Source: Mesobacterium_A sp034670065
Lineage (GTDB): Bacteria; Pseudomonadota; Alphaproteobacteria; Rhodobacterales; Rhodobacteraceae
Direction: 5' to 3'
Assembly (NCBI GenBank): GCA_034670065.1
Contig: JAXMOG010000002.1
Coordinates: forward strand, 124,001 to 188,000
Length of the DNA stretch: 64,000 nt
A model generated the notes under the pieces. That model was not told the origin of the DNA. It ran no database searches and saw only the letters and a program-made list of their open reading frames with translations. Shown here piece after piece: positions 8,985 to 17,144 of the stretch (within the stretch, counting starts at the first letter, position 1; the number at the start of each line of letters is the position of its first letter). Made by a program: the position numbers and the translations under genes.

Positions 8985-9773
8985 ATGACGCGTATTTTGC
9001 TTTCTCGATTGCTAATTCTTTTCGCGGCCACCGTCTTTGGGGCCGCCGCCGCCATGGCGCAAGACTTTCAAGATAGCGACTGGTCCTTGGGCCTGTATCG
9101 CAACTGCGCGTTGCCTGCGCCTGATTCAGTCAGTTGGGTGTCCAAAAGCGGAGACCAAAAGCTTCAATTCAAAATTTCCCCGAAAGACGTTGGTGGGTGC
9201 AGCTCTGATGCGCGTGCACGCAACGGTGCCCGGTTCTGGGAGCGTGCGGAATTGCGCCAGCGTGGCGGTCTTGCCAAGGCCAAAACGCACGATATTCGTT
9301 TTCAGGCCACCGTTGTGTCTGGCTTTACCGGTCGGGAAGAGACGTTTTTTCAAATTCACGGCTGGACCTCAAAATGTAGCTCTGCGCCTCTGGTTATGAT
9401 GCGGTTTCATCGCAAACGGTTGGAAGTTCATGTTTTGAAAAAGACCTCAGACCGGACAAAAAGCGGCGCCATTTCGCGTGGCGAAAAAGGAGCTTTGGTC
9501 AACGAAACGAAGAGCATAAAGTTGCGGCGCGATCTGACCTTGGCAAAACTTGCCGGAAAACCATTGAATTTCCAGGTTCTGTTTGATGCAGACAGAATTA
9601 AACCGCGCCTTACCGTCAAGATGAACGGGCAAACATTGGTGGATAACGCCCAGATGTACGTTCGGGATTGTTCAAATCCGCATGTGAAGGCCGGCATTTA
9701 CCGCCCAGGAAAGCAAAACAAGAAAACGTCGATCCTATGGTTCGACGACCTGACAATCCGCACAAGCGGATAA
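8985..9773 (+). CDS. Secreted heparin-lyase-like (polysaccharide lyase) protein, copy B
   Basis: A 262-residue paralogue of the preceding gene, with a signal peptide at residues 1-25 (cut near AMA-QDF). Matching segments include DSDWSLGLY, GARFWERAELRQ, FTGREETFFQIHGW, SAPLVMMRF and AGIYRPGKQN. It is more basic than copy A, especially in residues 145-190, so ligand preference may have shifted. The gap of 84 bases has no obvious terminator, so both may be one transcript ending at the hairpin after 9807. The pair sits between rpsO and pnp, an unusual place for carbohydrate-active proteins. Confidence 0.75.
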   Translation: MTRILLSRLLILFAATVFGAAAAMAQDFQDSDWSLGLYRNCALPAPDSVSWVSKSGDQKLQFKISPKDVGGCSSDARARNGARFWERAELRQRGGLAKAKTHDIRFQATVVSGFTGREETFFQIHGWTSKCSSAPLVMMRFHRKRLEVHVLKKTSDRTKSGAISRGEKGALVNETKSIKLRRDLTLAKLAGKPLNFQVLFDADRIKPRLTVKMNGQTLVDNAQMYVRDCSNPHVKAGIYRPGKQNKKTSILWFDDLTIRTSG

Positions 9774-9806
9774 CCTTATTTTACCCAGCCATTTTCAGCA
9801 GGTATG

Positions 9807-9833
9807 CGCCCGGCTTTCGAGCCGGGCGTTTTT
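9807..9833 (+). terminator. Intrinsic terminator after the lyase-like pair
   Basis: Stem CGCCCGGCT / AGCCGGGCG closed by a TTCG tetraloop and followed by a T-run. It insulates pnp from the upstream pair. Confidence 0.9.
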
Positions 9834-10020
9834 CGTTGGTAACCCATACTCAAAGACAACGGTTTCCAAATGGCGCAAAATCTTGTAAGGCCCCACAATC
9901 TGAGACGTAGCGCCCTGACCCCGGCGCTGTGCGAGAAAGATGAAGGGGTCGGCGGCAATGGGGCCGCTATGCAAACGGGAGACCCGGAGGGCCGGGAGTG
10001 CTCCCATACAGGATACGCTG

Positions 10021-12171
10021 ATGTTCAACGTGACGACTAAAACGATGCAGTGGGGCGAAGAAACGCTGACACTGGAAACGGGCAAGGTTGCCCGTCAGGC
10101 AGATGGCACAGTCATCGCCACTTTGGGTGAAACTTCGGTCATGGCAAACGTGACCTTCGCCAAAGCACCTAAGCCCGGTCAGGATTTCTTTCCGCTGACC
10201 GTTCACTACCAAGAAAAATACTATGCAGCCGGCAAAGTACCGGGTGGCTTCTTTAAACGCGAAGCACGCCCCACCGAAAAGGAAACGCTGACTGCGCGCC
10301 TGATCGACCGTCCGATCCGCCCGCTGTTTGTTCCCGGCTTCAAGCACGAAGTTCTGGTGATGTGCACCGTGCTGTCGCACGATCTGGTCAATGACCCAGA
10401 TATGGTTGCCATGATCGCTGCTTCGGCCGCACTGACCATTTCCGGCGCGCCTTTCATGGGCCCGATTGCCGGGTGCCGTGTGGGTTATGAGGGTGGCGAA
10501 TACATCCTGAACCCTGAAGTTGATGATATGCAGGGTCTGCGCAACAACCCTGATCAGCGTCTGGACCTGGTTGTCGCCGGCACCAAAGACGCCGTGATGA
10601 TGGTTGAATCCGAAGCCTATGAGCTGACGGAAGACGAAATGCTGGGCGCCGTAACTTTTGCGCACGAGCAGATTCAGCCGGTGATCGACCTGATCATCTC
10701 TTTGGCCGAAGAAAGCGCCAAAGAGCCGTTTGACTTCCAACCACCGGATTATTCCGAGCTGTTTGAAAAGGTCAAAGGTCTGGGCGAAGAGCAAATGCGC
10801 ACCGCCTATGCGATTCTGGACAAGCAAGAGCGCGTAGCCGCTGTTGCTGCTGCGAAAGAAGCGATCAAAGAACAACTGTCCGAAGAAGAATTGGAAGATG
10901 CCAACCTTGGTTCGGCTCTGAAGAAACTGGAATCGGTTGTTCTGCGTAGCTCTGTCGTGAAAGAAGGCAAGCGGATCGACGGTCGTGCATTGAATGAAAT
11001 TCGTGCCATTCAGTCAGAAACCGGTTTGTTACCTCGGACCCACGGTTCGGCGTTGTTCACCCGTGGTGAAACGCAGGGCTTGGTTGTAACCACATTGGGC
11101 ACCGGCGACGATGAGCAGATCATCGATGCGTTGCACGGCAACTTCCGTTCCAATTTCATGCTGCACTATAACTTCCCACCCTATTCGGTTGGCGAAGTTG
11201 GTCGCGTCAGTGGCCCTGGTCGCCGCGAAATTGGTCACGGTAAATTGGCATGGCGCGCGTTGCAGGCGGTTCTGCCCGCAGCCACCGATTTCCCTTACAC
11301 CATTCGTCTGGTGTCTGAGATCACTGAATCCAACGGCTCGTCCTCCATGGCTTCTGTCTGCGGCGGTTCGCTGTCGATGATGGACGCCGGTGTTCCGCTG
11401 AAATCTGCCGTAGCCGGTGTGGCGATGGGTCTGGTGTTGGAAGACGATGGCGAGTTTGCCATTCTGTCCGACATTCTGGGTGACGAAGACCACCTGGGCG
11501 ACATGGATTTCAAAGTGGCGGGTACCGAAAACGGCATCACCTCTTTGCAGATGGATATCAAGATCGCCGGTATTACACCGGAAATCATGAAGCAGGCGCT
11601 TGCACAGGCCAAAGAAGGCCGAATGCATATCCTCGGCGAAATGAACAAAGCACTGTCCGGCGCGGGTGACTTCAGTGTTCACGCACCACGCATCGAAACC
11701 ATGCAAATCCCAACCGACAAGATTCGGGAAGTCATTGGTTCCGGCGGCAAGGTGATCCGTGAGATCGTCGAAGTGTCCGGTGCGAAAGTTGACATCAACG
11801 ATGAAGGCATCATCAAGATCGCCTCGCCAAACGGCGAAGCCATCAAGAAGGCCTATGACATGATCCATTCGATCGTGGCAGAGCCAGAAGAAGGCAAGAT
11901 CTATGACGGTAAAGTCGTCAAGATCGTGGACTTCGGTGCTTTCGTGAACTTCTTTGGCAAGCGTGACGGTCTGGTTCACGTTTCTCAGATCGTTCCACGC
12001 CGTCTGAACCACCCCAACGAGGTGCTGAAAGAAGGCCAGGACGTAAAAGTCAAACTGCTGGGCTTTGATGACCGCGGCAAGGTGCGCCTGTCGATGAAAA
12101 TCGTCGATCAGGAAACCGGTGAAGAAATCGCGCCTGAAGAAAAGCGTAAAAAGCAAGATGACGACAACTAA
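10021..12171 (+). CDS. pnp: Polyribonucleotide nucleotidyltransferase (PNPase)
   Basis: A 716-residue PNPase: two RNase PH domains (about 1-210 and 300-540), a linking helical domain, a KH domain (IPTDKIREVIGSGGKVIREI near residue 560) and a C-terminal S1 domain (GKVVKIVDFGAFVNF). It degrades RNA 3' to 5' with phosphate and is part of the degradosome. I chose ATG 10021 (MFNVTTKTMQWGEE), which matches family starts; an open frame from 9940 adds unrelated residues. The 5' leader at about 9935-10020 is rich in short inverted repeats (GGAG...CTCC, CCCGG...CCGGG), compatible with the RNase-processed leader known to autoregulate pnp elsewhere, but this was not folded. Confidence 0.97.
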   Translation: MFNVTTKTMQWGEETLTLETGKVARQADGTVIATLGETSVMANVTFAKAPKPGQDFFPLTVHYQEKYYAAGKVPGGFFKREARPTEKETLTARLIDRPIRPLFVPGFKHEVLVMCTVLSHDLVNDPDMVAMIAASAALTISGAPFMGPIAGCRVGYEGGEYILNPEVDDMQGLRNNPDQRLDLVVAGTKDAVMMVESEAYELTEDEMLGAVTFAHEQIQPVIDLIISLAEESAKEPFDFQPPDYSELFEKVKGLGEEQMRTAYAILDKQERVAAVAAAKEAIKEQLSEEELEDANLGSALKKLESVVLRSSVVKEGKRIDGRALNEIRAIQSETGLLPRTHGSALFTRGETQGLVVTTLGTGDDEQIIDALHGNFRSNFMLHYNFPPYSVGEVGRVSGPGRREIGHGKLAWRALQAVLPAATDFPYTIRLVSEITESNGSSSMASVCGGSLSMMDAGVPLKSAVAGVAMGLVLEDDGEFAILSDILGDEDHLGDMDFKVAGTENGITSLQMDIKIAGITPEIMKQALAQAKEGRMHILGEMNKALSGAGDFSVHAPRIETMQIPTDKIREVIGSGGKVIREIVEVSGAKVDINDEGIIKIASPNGEAIKKAYDMIHSIVAEPEEGKIYDGKVVKIVDFGAFVNFFGKRDGLVHVSQIVPRRLNHPNEVLKEGQDVKVKLLGFDDRGKVRLSMKIVDQETGEEIAPEEKRKKQDDDN

Positions 12172-12193
12172 GTCGATCTGACCAAAAAAAATG

Positions 12194-12224
12194 AAACGCC
12201 CCGTGCCATTGGCCGGGGCGTTTT
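12194..12224 (+). terminator. Intrinsic terminator after pnp
   Basis: A 10-bp stem AAACGCCCCG / CGGGGCGTTT with a 10-base loop, ending in T4. No gene is seen between here and 12405. Confidence 0.88.
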
Positions 12225-12405
12225 GCGTTTCAGCGCTACGATTCTTCAAATGACGTTACGAGAACTTCCGGTTTTCCATACTGGGAAAAGCCGCAGGTTA
12301 TTACCAGTTTCCAGAGTGAGGATTTATGACATTCTCAATGCATCAAATACGCTGGTACACCACTCACGGTGAGCGTCGGTCTGGTCCTGGCCTTGCGGGT
12401 CAGGA

Positions 12406-13110
12406 CTAGACCATTTTGATAACATCCTTGTCGATCGATAATACGTATCCGCGACGGGCGATGTTTTTTACCAACAATTCTGACACCAACTGATTGCCAA
12501 GCGCATCGCGCAGCCGCTTGATGCGCGTGGCTCCGGCGGATTCATCACAATCCACACTGTTTCGGCCGGAAATGATGGCCTCAATCTGTGCACCTGTCAG
12601 TATGTCATCGTCCATGCGCGCCTCTGCCAGAATAGACATGGTTTCCACGGCGGCATCTGTCAGTTTTAAACCCAGCGTGTTCAGGTAGACGGTCTTTTCT
12701 TCCCGCGAAATGATCAGCGAATTCACCTGAATCCCCGAACGCTCGATCTGTGCCATGCGGCGGTTCATCGTGACCAACATGACCAAGAACACCAACGCAG
12801 CCACCAAAAGCGCCGTAGCAAACACCAGCAGCACAAAAATCACCATGCGGTAACTGGCCAGCGTGTCTGCAAACGCGGTACCGGATTGGGCCAAGATTTC
12901 CAGCAGCTTCACCTCTGCCTGTCCGGTCAGATCGTTGTTTTCAACGAACAGGGCTTCGACACGGGCATTAAACGCATTTGCGTCGGGCAGGGTTAGAAAC
13001 AGCAAGATCGCCGCCGATAGCAGCAATCCGACAATGGCGATCAAGCCGCCAGTGACCACCCGCGTGCCAGAGCGCCGCGCGTCAATAGCGAAGGAAGTTC
13101 TCTCCGGCAC
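12406..13110 (-). CDS. Membrane-anchored protein with C-terminal OmpR-type winged helix
   Basis: A 234-residue protein with two membrane helices (about 18-42 and 90-115) around a short periplasmic segment, then a cytoplasmic domain. Its last ~100 residues read as a winged helix of the OmpR/PhoB DNA-binding class: LTDAAVETMSILAEAR, ATRIKRLRDALGNQL and IARRGYVLS, the last matching the wing 'RGxGYxL'. I prefer GTG 13110, preceded by AAAGGAAAG, to an ATG at 13140 with no ribosome site. It overlaps the upstream secreted-protein gene by 29 bases. It could be a one-component membrane regulator with ToxR/CadC domains in reverse order. The wHTH call is from pattern alone. Confidence 0.6.
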   Translation of the reverse strand: MPERTSFAIDARRSGTRVVTGGLIAIVGLLLSAAILLFLTLPDANAFNARVEALFVENNDLTGQAEVKLLEILAQSGTAFADTLASYRMVIFVLLVFATALLVAALVFLVMLVTMNRRMAQIERSGIQVNSLIISREEKTVYLNTLGLKLTDAAVETMSILAEARMDDDILTGAQIEAIISGRNSVDCDESAGATRIKRLRDALGNQLVSELLVKNIARRGYVLSIDKDVIKMV

Positions 13111-13363
13111 TGTCTTTCCTTTCTTCCAGACTGGAGTCATCGAACACCGAAACGATGTTCAGCAAGGTCCAGCCTGCTTTCTTCAATCGTGCCTGCAATT
13201 GGGCGTGCGCATTGTCAGCGGAACAGTCTCCGCTGACTTCGGCCACTCCGTAATGCAGCCGCAATGGATTGTCTTGCTTGGCCTTATAGTCGGCATAGCA
13301 GGCGGCTTGTGCCGTGGCTGGCAAAAGTAACGCCGCCGTCAGGATCAGGGCATATCGTTTCAT
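13082..13363 (-). CDS. Small secreted conserved protein
   Basis: A 93-residue protein with a clear signal peptide (MKRYALILTAALLLPATAQA, cut before ACY). The mature part has two cysteines (CYADYKAKQD and SGDCSADN) that could form a disulfide. It has no domain I can name, but it resembles hypothetical proteins common in Rhodobacterales. It overlaps the start of the membrane winged-helix gene by 29 bases, so the two are probably translated together; a sensor-input role for this protein is possible but untested. Confidence 0.75.
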   Translation of the reverse strand: MKRYALILTAALLLPATAQAACYADYKAKQDNPLRLHYGVAEVSGDCSADNAHAQLQARLKKAGWTLLNIVSVFDDSSLEERKDSAGENFLRY

Positions 13364-13542
13364 GCACTTAACCTGTGCCCGACGGGCATGACATTCAATA
13401 ACAATCCGCCGGTAAGGGGCCTGCTATCGGATATCAGCGGCGCGTTATTGCCTGATTTTCGGATGCAGCCCAGCGTTTGGATACACGGATCGTCCCATGC
13501 GGGCAGTCCACACCAAAGGCTGACACACCGAAAGGAAAACCA

Positions 13543-14025
13543 ATGTCCCGTAAATTCATAAGTGCCGTATTGGCTGCCTCACTGACAATCACAACGCTTG
13601 GCGCTGTTCCTGCGCGCGCTGATCAAGGGGATGATCTGGCCAAGTTTCTGGGCGTGGCGGCAACGTTGTTGATCCTTGGCAAGGCACTGGACAACCACAA
13701 ACAAGACAAGAAGCAGAAAAAGGCAACAGTGCAGCAGCCGAAGCAGAAACCACGCGCCAAGCCACGTTCTGAATACCACGCCGGTAAGGACCGGTGGCAG
13801 CGGCGTGCGCTGCAACCACTGCCACAGCGCTGTGTGCGCCGCGTTGAGGGTAAAAACCATGACCGGATCGTTGTTGGTCAGCGATGCCTTGACCGCAACT
13901 ATTTCAGCGCCCGCCCGCTGCCGGGGGAATGTCGTGTTCGGATTGGCCAACCATCAGGCCGCGATGTGCGGGGCTATGGGCTGCGGTGCCTGCGTCGCAA
14001 TGGGTACGAGGTTGCACGCCGATAA
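13543..14025 (+). CDS. Secreted basic Cys-containing protein of unknown function
   Basis: A 160-residue protein with a signal peptide (residues 1-26, ending PARA-DQ). A hydrophobic stretch FLGVAATLLILGKAL at about 32-46 is followed by a Lys/Gln-rich linker (residues 50-75). The C-terminal Arg-rich region has four spaced Cys (RCVRR, RCLDRNYF, GECRVRI, RCLRRNGY). ATG 13543 has a good ribosome site (AAAGGAAAA). I recognise the type from Rhodobacterales genomes but no function is known. A strong terminator at 14084 ends the transcript. Confidence 0.72.
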   Translation: MSRKFISAVLAASLTITTLGAVPARADQGDDLAKFLGVAATLLILGKALDNHKQDKKQKKATVQQPKQKPRAKPRSEYHAGKDRWQRRALQPLPQRCVRRVEGKNHDRIVVGQRCLDRNYFSARPLPGECRVRIGQPSGRDVRGYGLRCLRRNGYEVARR

Positions 14026-14083
14026 ACAGGCCAATCGAGCAGAGCGCGACAAGCCGTTCAGCCCTTCATTGTCGCGTCACCTT

Positions 14084-14113
14084 GTGCGGGGTCAGTGGAC
14101 TCCGCACCTTTTT
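14084..14113 (+). terminator. Intrinsic terminator before rnhB
   Basis: A 10-bp stem GTGCGGGGTC / GACTCCGCAC with one G-U pair, loop AGTG, then CTTTTT. The promoter of rnhB must therefore lie at or after this hairpin. Confidence 0.85.
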
Positions 14114-14151
14114 CACTTGCACCAATCGGCGTGATCGGGTTCAGACGAACT

Positions 14152-14784
14152 ATGCCGACACCTGATTTTAGTTTTGAAACCGCCGCCATCGCCCAAGGCT
14201 TTTCCCGGATCGCTGGGGTGGATGAGGTGGGTCGCGGCCCGCTTGCTGGCCCTGTGACAGCCGCTGCCGTTGTTTTGGACCCAAATGCGCTGCCTCAAGG
14301 TCTGAACGACAGCAAGGTTCTGTCCGCCTCGCGCCGCGATGCGCTCGCCAAAGTGATTTTCGACTGTGCCGAAGTGTCTATTGCCCATGCGTCCGTAGAA
14401 GAGATTGACGAGCTCAATATACTCTACGCCAGTCATCTGGCGATGGAACGGGCAGTGGCTGGTTTGCCAAATCCGCCCGATCATGTGCTGGTTGATGGCA
14501 ACAAAATTCCCAAGGCTTTGCCCCAATCAGCAGAGGCAGTGGTCAAGGGTGATGGTCGAAGCTTGTCGATTGCAGCGGCCTCTATCATCGCGAAAATCAC
14601 CCGCGATCGGATCATGTGGGATTTAGCGCAACAGTACCCCGGCTACGGATGGGAGAAGAATTCAGGTTATCCTACAAAGTGTCACAAAGCTGCACTTCAA
14701 AATCTTGGGGTGACCCCTCACCATAGACGATCCTTTAAACCCGTCCACAATATCTTGTATCAAGAGAAAACAGTAAGTGGCTGA
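14152..14784 (+). CDS. rnhB: Ribonuclease HII
   Basis: A 210-residue RNase HII, which nicks at ribonucleotides in DNA and removes RNA from RNA-DNA hybrids. The catalytic Asp24-Glu25 pair lies in AGVDEVGRGPLAGPV; further acidic ligands lie in HVLVDGNKIP and IITKITRDR-like segments. ATG 14152 is chosen; an open frame from 14095 adds residues outside the family. The order rnhB-ccrM is usual in Rhodobacterales. The stop codon overlaps the first of three GANTC sites upstream of ccrM. Confidence 0.95.
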   Translation: MPTPDFSFETAAIAQGFSRIAGVDEVGRGPLAGPVTAAAVVLDPNALPQGLNDSKVLSASRRDALAKVIFDCAEVSIAHASVEEIDELNILYASHLAMERAVAGLPNPPDHVLVDGNKIPKALPQSAEAVVKGDGRSLSIAAASIIAKITRDRIMWDLAQQYPGYGWEKNSGYPTKCHKAALQNLGVTPHHRRSFKPVHNILYQEKTVSG

Positions 14785-14821
14785 TTCAAAAAAGAAATTG
14801 ACCACGAATCACCTTTGACTC
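14783..14821 (+). promoter_or_regulatory. Cluster of three GANTC methylation sites in the ccrM upstream region
   Basis: GATTC at 14783-14787, GAATC at 14806-14810 and GACTC at 14817-14821 all lie within 39 bases, between the rnhB stop and the ccrM start. GANTC is the target of CcrM itself. In Caulobacter, GANTC sites in the ccrM promoter make transcription sensitive to methylation state. No clear CtrA box (TTAA-N7-TTAA) was found here. Confidence 0.6.
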
Positions 14822-14876
14822 ATCTTTGGCCTCAACCACAGAGCGCAAAAAACAGCGCCGGGGACAGAGGCAGAGA

Positions 14877-15980
14877 ATGACAAAGATGACCAAGATCAAG
14901 GGCGCAGACGCGCTCCCCCTTAACACGATTCTGGATGGCGACTGCATCGAGCAGATGAATGCGCTGCCAGAAGCGAGCGTTGATCTGATTTTCGCAGACC
15001 CGCCGTATAACCTGCAGCTTCGGGGGGATTTGCACCGCCCAGACAATAGCCGGGTTGATGCGGTTGATGATCACTGGGACCAGTTCTCTAGCTTCGCATC
15101 CTATGACAAATTCACACGTGAGTGGTTGGCCGCTGCGCGCCGTTTGCTGAAGCCGAATGGTGCGATCTGGGTTATCGGCTCTTACCACAACATTTTCCGC
15201 GTTGGTTCAGCTTTGCAGGATGCCGGTTACTGGATTCTGAATGATGTTGTGTGGCGCAAGTCTAACCCGATGCCGAATTTTCGCGGCAAGCGGTTTACCA
15301 ATGCGCATGAAACAATGATCTGGGCATCAAAAGGGGAAGGTGCAAAATACACCTTCAACTACGAAGCCCTGAAAGCTTTGAACGAAGGCATTCAAATGCG
15401 CTCTGATTGGGTTTTGCCAATCTGTAACGGCGGTGAACGTTTGAAAGATGCCAACGGCGACAAGGCACATCCGACGCAAAAACCAACGTCGCTGTTGCAC
15501 CGAGTTCTGGTTGGCTCGACCAACCCAGGTGATGTGGTGCTGGACCCGTTCTTTGGCACGGGCACCACAGGTGCTGTTGCCAAGATGCTGGGGCGCGACT
15601 GGATCGGTATCGAGCGCGAAGAGGCCTATCGTACCGTTGCGCAAAAGCGGATCGACGGCGTGCGCAAGTTCGACAAGGCCGCGCTGGAAGTAACGCAGTC
15701 CAAACGCTCAGAGCCACGTGTGCCCTTTGGCCAGCTGGTCGAACGCGGCCTGCTGTCGCCGGGTGATATGCTGGTGTCCGCGTCGGGCCGTGGCGCTGCT
15801 AAGGTGCGCGCTGATGGCACTTTGATTGCCGACGGTGTGAAAGGATCTATCCACCAGGTTGGCGCGCATCTTGAAGGTGCACCCAGCTGCAACGGTTGGA
15901 CATATTGGCACTTCAAACGCGATGGTCAGAACGTTCCAATTGACGTTCTGCGCCAGCAAATTCGCGCGGATATGAAGTAA
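14877..15980 (+). CDS. ccrM: Cell-cycle DNA adenine methyltransferase (GANTC)
   Basis: A 367-residue beta-class N6-adenine methyltransferase. DPPYNLQL (residues 41-48) is the catalytic motif IV and FFGTGTTGAVAKMLGRDWIGIE the SAM-binding region. The C-terminal ~80 residues (GDMLVSASGRGAAKVRADG) form the RAMA-type domain of CcrM. CcrM methylates GANTC after replication and is central to alphaproteobacterial cell-cycle control. ATG 14877 (MTKMTKIKGADAL) fits homologues and follows GAGGCAGAGA; the open frame runs upstream to 14826. Three GANTC sites precede it. Confidence 0.96.
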   Translation: MTKMTKIKGADALPLNTILDGDCIEQMNALPEASVDLIFADPPYNLQLRGDLHRPDNSRVDAVDDHWDQFSSFASYDKFTREWLAAARRLLKPNGAIWVIGSYHNIFRVGSALQDAGYWILNDVVWRKSNPMPNFRGKRFTNAHETMIWASKGEGAKYTFNYEALKALNEGIQMRSDWVLPICNGGERLKDANGDKAHPTQKPTSLLHRVLVGSTNPGDVVLDPFFGTGTTGAVAKMLGRDWIGIEREEAYRTVAQKRIDGVRKFDKAALEVTQSKRSEPRVPFGQLVERGLLSPGDMLVSASGRGAAKVRADGTLIADGVKGSIHQVGAHLEGAPSCNGWTYWHFKRDGQNVPIDVLRQQIRADMK

Positions 15981-16051
15981 CACCAACCCAGATATTCAGA
16001 GTTTTCAAGAGGTACCGCCTGTGCCTGCGGTCCCCGCAGTGCACGGAACTT

Positions 16052-16081
16052 GCCCCGCCTTTTTGGCGGGGCTTTTTTTTT
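16052..16081 (+). terminator. Intrinsic terminator after ccrM
   Basis: Stem GCCCCGCC / GGCGGGGC with a five-T loop and a run of nine T. The 258 bases from here to 16339 contain no convincing gene, only a GC-rich hairpin (GCGCCCC...GGGGCGC, about 16311-16328) lacking a T-run. Confidence 0.92.
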
Positions 16082-16339
16082 GCCCTCACGAAATGCCGCC
16101 AGTCTGAGCAAAGCAGATGACACGATCCAAGCTGCCCAGTCAGAGCCAGCCCGTATGGCAAGTGACGCGCATAGCATGTGTCAAAGATAGACGCCGGAAT
16201 AACGGCACGAAATTGGTGAAGGCACAGGGTTTGTCCGCCCTATGCAACAAGGTGTCCTGTGCCAGCGATTGGCAAGATGACAGTGCGTGCCCGATAGGGC
16301 GGGCAGAGGAGCGCCCCAAGCGGGGCGCCACATGCACGG

Positions 16340-16927
16340 TTACCGTGCTGCCCGACAGTTGGCCAATTGTGCCTGATACGTTGCTGCCCGATTGGCAACC
16401 TCGCCTGAGACACGCATCAGCCACGCCTTTTTGCGGTAGGTGCCGCGGCGATAGCCTGTGCGCCCTTCGTGGTACGCCAAATAGTGGGCACGAGCGTCGC
16501 TCAATGGTATGCCCAGCTCCTCTTTCGATTGCGCCATGTACCAACCCATAAAGTCTGTCGCATCCTTGATGTCGTCGCGCCTTGCGCCCCAACGGCCGGT
16601 TGCGCTCTTGTACTCATCCCATGTGCCGTCCAGCGCTTGGCTGTAACCATAGGCAGAGCTTTGCCGCCCCATCGGAATAACACCCAGCGCAAACCGCAAC
16701 GGGGTTCGCGCATTGGCAACAAATTTGCTTTCTTGGTAAATCGTGGCCATCTGCACATGCATCGGGACACCCCAACGCCGCTCAGCCGTACGAAAGGCCC
16801 GCACGAAATTCTTTCGTTGGGTCACTATGGAACACGCATTGTCCATGTTGCGGGGCGCGGAATAATTGCTGCTGCCACAAGACGCGACCAGCAAGACAAT
16901 CAATAGCGCGCGAAGAGATCTGCTCAT
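16340..16927 (-). CDS. Lipoprotein with lytic-transglycosylase (SLT-like) domain
   Basis: A 195-residue protein with a lipoprotein signal: hydrophobic residues 7-14 and lipobox LVASC, Cys17. The mature part follows the goose-lysozyme/SLT pattern: MATIYQESKF with a candidate catalytic Glu, then SSAYGYSQALDGTWDEY and an Ala/Tyr-rich helix (ARAHYLAYHEGRTGYRRG). Such enzymes cleave peptidoglycan glycan strands with 1,6-anhydro ends. It is transcribed alone, divergent from hspQ. Placement in the inner or outer membrane cannot be told (the +2 residue is Gly). Activity is inferred from motifs. Confidence 0.82.
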   Translation of the reverse strand: MSRSLRALLIVLLVASCGSSNYSAPRNMDNACSIVTQRKNFVRAFRTAERRWGVPMHVQMATIYQESKFVANARTPLRFALGVIPMGRQSSAYGYSQALDGTWDEYKSATGRWGARRDDIKDATDFMGWYMAQSKEELGIPLSDARAHYLAYHEGRTGYRRGTYRKKAWLMRVSGEVANRAATYQAQLANCRAAR

Positions 16928-17144
16928 CTGCCTCTCGCTTTTTTAGCTAATACGGTTTTACCGCTTTTCCCGCAGTGTACCGAAAATATGCGTCAGGTGA
17001 AATCACATTTAGTTCGCAAGCATGGAAATCCACACCCTTTGAATCGGACTGTGCCCAACACGGCCACAGTTTGTTTCCGTCAAAAACGTGTTCAGAATTG
17101 GACATCCAGTCGGGAAAATGACAAAAAAAAGACTGAAAGGGAAA

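Noticed and set aside
11029..12249. A 406-codon minus-strand open frame opposite pnp
   Set aside because: Antisense shadow of a conserved gene; no ribosome site or domain, and composition typical of a shadow frame.
16311..16328. GC-rich hairpin GCGCCCC / GGGGCGC as terminator of the lipoprotein gene
   Set aside because: It lacks a T-run on either strand, so it was not listed as a separate terminator.
16117..16551. A 144-codon plus-strand frame between ccrM and the lipoprotein gene
   Set aside because: Its second half is antisense to the SLT-type lipoprotein, it has no recognisable domain and no good ribosome site.
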